Source of the DNA: CAYWNA01 sp964459305 | Lineage (GTDB): Bacteria; Planctomycetota; Planctomycetia; Pirellulales; Pirellulaceae | DNA length: 28,303 bases | Reading direction: 5' to 3' | Assembly: GCA_964459305.1 (NCBI GenBank) | Contig: CAYWNA010000173.1 | Location: forward strand, 1 to 28,303 | Part shown: positions 24,775-28,303 of the stretch, one piece after another | Layout of the letters: every line of letters begins with the position of its first letter | How positions within the stretch are numbered: the first letter of the stretch is position 1 | The notes under the pieces: generated by a model | Seen by the model: the letters and a program-made list of their open reading frames with translations, nothing else | The model's database searches: none | Told to the model about the DNA's origin: nothing | Program-made: the position numbers and the translations under genes

Positions 24775-25196
24775 GTTGTATTCCGCCGACTCAATAACGG
24801 TACGGCAAATGACTCGCAGTTGCGGAAACTCCTGGCAAGCCAACTTGGTAAGGCCAGGAATGCTGTACTCTCTCGTCTCAGCGAACCCGCTGATCGCGCG
24901 GGGCCTTCAGGCTATCGCTGCTGCGCACGGTGTGCCTGCGTTAGAGTGGTGCACCCGCTCCGCGAGTGCAATTCGACTCGCCCGACGAGTCGACCACATT
25001 TGGCTGCGGTAGGACGACAAGCGGAAAAAACCGACCGGATCCGTGTCCACAAATCCGCGTGCGCACGGCATCTAGCTTAACATCAACAGCCTTCCAATGC
25101 GAGGCGCCGTAAGTGGATCGCGTCGTTGATTTGACCGAGGAATCGGGGGCCCGATGGTCCCCACTCACCGTCTTTCCAGCAAGTAGTGGGGTCCAC
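24775..25196. other. Gap upstream of the ECF sigma gene
   Basis: About 420 bases without a recognised gene. It should hold the promoter of the sigma-kinase operon, but none is clear. Near its right end are a small palindrome (ATCGGG-GG-CCCGAT at 25142-25155) and the hairpin listed at 25156-25194. Confidence 0.5.
25156..25194 (-). terminator. Hairpin just after the coiled-coil protein gene
   Basis: GGTCCCCACT (25156-25165) pairs with AGTGGGGTCC (25185-25194), nine of ten positions. It begins three bases past the stop at 25197. No T-run follows on the minus strand, so it may be a weak or Rho-assisted terminator. Confidence 0.4.
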
Positions 25197-26060
25197 TCAG
25201 TCGGCTTTGATCTCCTGGATCGAGATCATAAGGCCATCACACGGCGTTTCCGGCGCGTTGCCCCCCTGATCGACCCGCAAACGTAGCAACACCATGGGCG
25301 TCCCTGGGGCAACCGGTTGGGTCTTGCCCGGCTTGATCTCTGATACTGTCCTACCGCCTCTTTCCACCCAGTCGTCATTCTGAATCGGGCTAGAGAGCTT
25401 CCTATCTGGTGTGCTCACCGCGAGGACCCAGTGACCCCGGTGGTTCTTCTCCACCTTTGCCAGAATCGGGAACTCGCCGGAACGATGGAAGGGGGTGTAC
25501 GCGCCAATCGCCTCGCCGGGACCGGGAGCACCGGCGTTCGGGACTTCCCCGGTGGTCAGGTGAAGCCGGAATTCCCGACTCACCGGAAGATAGACACGCC
25601 ACTTCCATTCCAACGATCCTGTTACCTGGACGCCGATGGCGTGAACTTTGTTGTGATGGGAAATCGTCAAGTGCCCCGCCTCGCTGCGGTACTTCTGAAG
25701 TTCTCCCATGGCGTTGTGCAGCAAATCGGTCAGTTCGACTACCTTCTCGAACTGCTTGTCACGATCTGATTGGGCCTTGCGGATTTCGTTCCGTAGACCC
25801 GCCACTTCCCGACGTAGGGCTTCGACGGCTGCCTTCTCAGCGGATTTCGGGTCAGCGGATTTGCGCTGTAGTTCCCCCCTATCGCCAGGCTGGATCGGTT
25901 TGGTCAAGTCCGCGGTCTTGGCATCTGTTGACTCGTTCGCAGGACTCGCTGATTCCGGCGGTTCTGCTCCGCCACCGGAATGCCCCAACGAGCCCCACAC
26001 GGCGATGGCCGTCAACAGCACGATCGGTACTGTGAGTGCGAGCTTCCGTGATACCTGCAT
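25197..26060 (-). CDS. Membrane-anchored coiled-coil protein of unknown function, 287 residues
   Basis: N-terminal anchor or signal (about 6-27, KLALTVPIVLLTAIAVWGSL), a low-complexity linker (28-70), then a coiled coil at about 72-125 (AEKAAVEALRREVAGLRNEI, then ELTDLLHNAMGELQKYRSE). A beta-rich globular domain follows (about 130-287: SLEWKWRVYLPVSREFRLHL, RGHWVLAVSTPDRKLSS, PMVLLRLRVDQGG). The family is not recognised. GGAGG lies five bases before the ATG. Its start overlaps the end of the BlaR1-like gene by 49 bases in another frame, so it is the third gene of the blaI operon and probably an effector or sensor made when BlaI lets go of its operator. It ends at a hairpin. Confidence 0.8.
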   Translation of the reverse strand: MQVSRKLALTVPIVLLTAIAVWGSLGHSGGGAEPPESASPANESTDAKTADLTKPIQPGDRGELQRKSADPKSAEKAAVEALRREVAGLRNEIRKAQSDRDKQFEKVVELTDLLHNAMGELQKYRSEAGHLTISHHNKVHAIGVQVTGSLEWKWRVYLPVSREFRLHLTTGEVPNAGAPGPGEAIGAYTPFHRSGEFPILAKVEKNHRGHWVLAVSTPDRKLSSPIQNDDWVERGGRTVSEIKPGKTQPVAPGTPMVLLRLRVDQGGNAPETPCDGLMISIQEIKAD

Positions 26061-26365
26061 GGTTTCCTCCTTATCGAGGCAGATGCTAAGTCCGCCTCCA
26101 ACTCTTCATTCGTCTCAGAAATCGCTGGAGCGTCCGATGACAGAAGCGCCGTGTGGACCCGCATCCCGACCATCAGCGGCGAAATGGCCAACATCGTCAA
26201 CCAGCCCAGCGCAACGACATACCGCACCTTCGGTCTGGCCGACTTGATGCACCAACCAGACGCGAGAGCGGCCAATCCCAGCAGCGCACCGACCCACAGA
26301 TAGTGCGCCATGGTCCAGCCCGCGCAGGTCCACACTTCCGATTCAGTCAACCAAGGGCCAGTCAT
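26012..26365 (-). CDS. BlaR1/M56-like membrane protein fragment, 117 residues
   Basis: Residues 1-75 (WTCAGWTMAHYLWVGALLGL, then AALASGWCIKSARPKVRYVV and ALGWLTMLAISPLMVG) match the first membrane segments of planctomycete BlaR1/M56-type sensor proteases, including the ARPKVRY loop between helices. Full-length BlaR1 proteins are several hundred residues and carry an HExxH zinc site; here the frame ends after 117 residues, with a tail (SIRRKPCRYHGSSHSQYRSC) that overlaps the ribosome site and start of the next gene and looks unselected. It starts two bases after the blaI stop, so it is translationally coupled. It may be a truncated pseudogene or a reduced sensor. No downstream frame in the window supplies the missing protease. 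Confidence 0.65.
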   Translation of the reverse strand: MTGPWLTESEVWTCAGWTMAHYLWVGALLGLAALASGWCIKSARPKVRYVVALGWLTMLAISPLMVGMRVHTALLSSDAPAISETNEELEADLASASIRRKPCRYHGSSHSQYRSCC

Positions 26366-26367
26366 GG

Positions 26368-26775
26368 TTACCCCTTGTCGTGTTTGCGCTGGCGGGACTG
26401 GCGGTGTTCGACCACGAGTCGCCGGACCTGTTCAAGATCCTCGTCGCTCAAGCGATCGCCCTCTACCAAGTGAGCGATCACCCGTTGAGCCGAACCGTCG
26501 AAAATGCGATCGATCAGCTTACCCAACATGCCGGTGGCCGCTTCCTCGCGGCTGACCACAGCCGACCACAAATTCCCCCGCGAGGCCTCCTTGCGCCGCA
26601 CCAAGCGTTTCTGCAGCATCACATTCAGCATCGTAGCAACCGTGGTCTTTGCTACGTCGCGGCCGGCAAGCAGTTCGCGGTGAATCACGCCAAGGCTCGC
26701 GGGACCCGTCCTCCAAAGGACATGGAGGATTTCCAGTTCGGTGTCGGTCGGATGAGGATTAGCTCGTCTTGCCAT
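26368..26775 (-). CDS. blaI: BlaI/MecI-family transcriptional repressor
   Basis: A 135-residue winged-helix repressor. The DNA-binding part is residues 9-75 (PTDTELEILHVLWRTGPASL, then KTTVATMLNVMLQKRLVRRK), the classic BlaI pattern; the C-terminal helices (80-130, GMLGKLIDRIFDGSAQRVIA) form the dimer. BlaI repressors usually bind a dyad in their own promoter and are removed by cleavage by a BlaR1/MecR1 protease. Here the partner gene directly downstream lacks the protease part. AGGGA lies about 8 bases before the ATG at 26775. The promoter at 26805-26832 and an overlapping dyad fit self-regulation. Confidence 0.93.
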   Translation of the reverse strand: MARRANPHPTDTELEILHVLWRTGPASLGVIHRELLAGRDVAKTTVATMLNVMLQKRLVRRKEASRGNLWSAVVSREEAATGMLGKLIDRIFDGSAQRVIAHLVEGDRLSDEDLEQVRRLVVEHRQSRQRKHDKG

Positions 26776-26800
26776 ACGTATATCCCTTGGTGACGAAGGT

Positions 26801-26824
26801 ACGTATTCTAACGAATTAGTACGT
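26801..26824 (-). promoter_or_regulatory. Candidate BlaI operator overlapping the promoter
   Basis: ACGTA (26801-26805) and TACGT (26820-26824) form outer arms; inside, CTAA-CGAA-TTAG (26808-26819) is a second dyad, shifted by one base. It covers the -10 box and most of the spacer of the blaI promoter, the usual place for a BlaI operator. Confidence 0.6.
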
Positions 26825-26832
26825 GATGTCAA
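26805..26832 (-). promoter_or_regulatory. Strong sigma-70 promoter of the blaI operon
   Basis: On the minus strand a perfect TTGACA (26832-26827) and TAGAAT (26810-26805) are 16 bases apart. The -10 lies about 30 bases before the blaI ATG at 26775. The dyad at 26801-26824 overlaps it. Confidence 0.75.
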
Positions 26833-26860
26833 GCCCTCGGCTACCTCTGGGCAGGAGTTG

Positions 26861-26908
26861 GGCGCAGGAACGGGTTTGCGGACGGCAAGGATTCGTTGAC
26901 AAAACTCG
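26861..26908. repeat. Second copy of the dispersed repeat at 705-753
   Basis: GGCGCAGGAACGGGTTTGCG and the bases after it match 705-753 at about 42 of 49 positions with one gap. The palindrome that follows copy 1 is missing or decayed here (CTCGGCCGTTCTGGCC), though a GGGCGTAA seen in copy 1's spacer recurs at 26943. Confidence 0.75.
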
Positions 26909-27032
26909 GCCGTTCTGGCCTCGTCTTGTGTCCGTCCGCTAGGGGCGTAACATGATACAACACGGCGCGCGGATTGGCTGCGGGCACTTGCCCCAACTCG
27001 TCCACATTCCACAGTCACAGGAGATGAAAGCC

Positions 27033-28303
27033 ATGAGAAAAACAAGGAGACTGGCGGTAGCCGCAGTTGCACTGACAGGGCTTCTGGCAAACATCGCTGT
27101 TGCGGACCTCCGAGAGATCGAGAAGGGCGTTTTCGTGGAGGACTTTGAGGACGGAAACCTCGATCAGTGGGGAATCAATGAAAGGGAAAGGAAGCAGGAG
27201 ACTCGTGTGCCAGAGATGCTGGAGATCGTCAAGGACGGCGGACGAGCGGCGCTTCATTTGAAGGGCGGAACGTTTCACAACAGGGCGTGGTACGTGGACA
27301 GGAAGTTCGAGGATCTCTCGCTCGAAGTGCGCGTGAAGAAGACCAAAGGGAGCTACGCCGGCATGGTCGTGCGCGACCATTGGCGAGTGTATTTTCAAAT
27401 GCGCGGGTTTCTTAGCCTCAACTCCGACCTGCGAGGATTGGAGGGTCGTGGCGAGTTGTTCAAGTCGAGCGAGCGGTTCACGGGATATCACACGTTGAGA
27501 ATCGTGTGCGCAGGGCCACTACTGCACGTGTCTGTCGACGGCCAGCCGATGTTCAGCCGTAGGATACCGCCCGGCGAAGGTCGAATTGGCTTCTATTCGC
27601 ATGGCCACGGCGAGGCCAATTATGACGATCTCCGCATTGAGACTCATGTTGATCCCGTCAATTACCTGTCTGTCGAACCGCAGACGACGGACGAGAGCCT
27701 CGTCTTCGAACCGCAAGAGAACGTGAAACTCCCGTTCCGGGGCAGCAACGCTTCGCCTTCTCAGCAGCAAGTGACCGTCGCGGCTTCGGCAAAGACGTGG
27801 GGCGGCGAAGTCGTGAAGGAAGAGACGAGTCAGGAGATAAATACAGAAGCTGGGGGCGACAGCGTCGCGGAGTTCGACATGGGCCGAATACCCGCCGGGT
27901 TCTACAGAATCGATCGTCACGCGTCTTGCGGCGGAAAGCAAGTTTGCCGATTGGATGATCTTCCGTTGGCGGTCCAGCAGCGGGGACGCAACGAGTACGA
28001 GGCCCCCACGATACCTGTAGCCGGATACTACAAATACTACAACAAGAGAACTACCCTCTATCACAACACGTATGCGCATGCCATCGCGCGGAATCTGGTG
28101 GATCACAACTTCAACTCCGTCGTCGCCGATCCGTCTTTCACCCGCGAAACGATCGACATTTTCCAGAGCTACGGCATTGCCACCATCGCGCGCTCCGGAC
28201 ATTTCCTCGATCACCCGGCTGTGATCGCCGCTCTGGTCAGCGACGAACCGAAACCGGACGAGATTGAAAAATTGAAGCAGAACTACGCCGAACTGGGCCA
28301 GGC
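27033..28303 (+). CDS. Secreted lectin-like plus probable TIM-barrel protein (3' end outside the window)
   Basis: An open frame of 423 codons running off the right end. Signal peptide 1-24 (LAVAAVALTGLLANIAVA). A concanavalin-like jelly-roll follows (about 33-200: VFVEDFEDGNLDQWGI, YAGMVVRDHWRVYFQMRG, GEGRIGFYSHGHGEANYDDL), as in DUF1080 or lectin-type domains bound to carbohydrate enzymes. A beta-sandwich-like stretch (about 205-310) leads to VAGYYKYYN, then ARNLVDHNFNSVVADPS and AALVSDEPKPDEIEKL, which look like the first strands of a glycoside-hydrolase-type barrel. GGAG lies ten bases before the ATG at 27033; an in-frame ATG at 27024 is too close to it. It is transcribed away from the blaI operon. 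Confidence 0.8.
   Translation, partial: MRKTRRLAVAAVALTGLLANIAVADLREIEKGVFVEDFEDGNLDQWGINERERKQETRVPEMLEIVKDGGRAALHLKGGTFHNRAWYVDRKFEDLSLEVRVKKTKGSYAGMVVRDHWRVYFQMRGFLSLNSDLRGLEGRGELFKSSERFTGYHTLRIVCAGPLLHVSVDGQPMFSRRIPPGEGRIGFYSHGHGEANYDDLRIETHVDPVNYLSVEPQTTDESLVFEPQENVKLPFRGSNASPSQQQVTVAASAKTWGGEVVKEETSQEINTEAGGDSVAEFDMGRIPAGFYRIDRHASCGGKQVCRLDDLPLAVQQRGRNEYEAPTIPVAGYYKYYNKRTTLYHNTYAHAIARNLVDHNFNSVVADPSFTRETIDIFQSYGIATIARSGHFLDHPAVIAALVSDEPKPDEIEKLKQNYAELGQ

Noticed and set aside
25156..25194. A standard Rho-independent terminator
   Set aside because: The stem is good but there is no T-run on the minus strand, so it is listed only as a weak candidate.
1..28303. CRISPR arrays, tRNA or rRNA genes, transposases, prophage genes
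   Set aside because: No regularly spaced repeats, no cloverleaf-like stretches and no recognisable mobile-element enzymes were seen on either strand.

Overview
The window looks like chromosomal DNA of a planctomycete, probably of the Pirellulales/Blastopirellula type. Evidence: a secreted dockerin/FG-GAP protein whose N-terminus carries the planctomycete FERLENRQLLSA-type motif; a long Ser/Thr kinase with a planctomycete-style N-terminal segment, paired with an ECF sigma factor; a BlaI-type repressor paired with a short BlaR1-like membrane protein; a small protein beginning with the 'RYQFSLGRLL' anchor; and many intergenic palindromic repeats of the kind common in these genomes. The assignment rests on gene style, not on a marker gene.

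Layout. 1-1018: no convincing gene, two palindromic repeats. 1112-6412 (mostly +): a membrane quality-control locus with a long NfeD protein (two ClpP-like domains plus membrane segments and NfeD-C domain), a short NfeD, the flotillin-like FloA, and a FloA-overlapping protein. Between the NfeD pair and floA sit two small membrane-protein genes on the minus strand and one small membrane-anchored plus-strand gene; this stretch is bounded by a ~26 bp direct repeat copying the 3' end of the short nfeD. 6514-8287: a beta-hydroxyacid dehydrogenase and a convergent SDR. 8400-11262: a large secreted dockerin protein and a divergent small protein that seems to join a sigma-region-2-like segment to another domain.

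11284-17993 (all -): flhA, flhF, flhG, fliA (flagellar export gate, placement/number GTPase and ATPase, flagellar-type sigma factor) with a good intrinsic terminator after fliA, then a CCA-adding enzyme. 18427-21214 (-): two secreted proteins of unknown function, one resembling an alpha/alpha-barrel carbohydrate-active enzyme. 21353-24774 (-): an ECF sigma factor translationally coupled (ATGA overlap) to a 934-residue membrane Ser/Thr kinase with a repeat-rich C-terminal region. 25197-26775 (-): a probable self-regulated operon of blaI, a BlaR1-like fragment without the zinc-protease part, and a membrane-anchored coiled-coil protein, read from a strong promoter overlapped by a dyad. 27033 to the end (+): the 5' part of a secreted protein with a lectin-like domain and a probable TIM-barrel.

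The best candidates for something undescribed are the small membrane proteins lodged between nfeD and floA, the protease-less BlaI operon, and the sigma-like fusion protein. None can be proved from sequence alone. No CRISPR array, rRNA, tRNA or transposase was seen.
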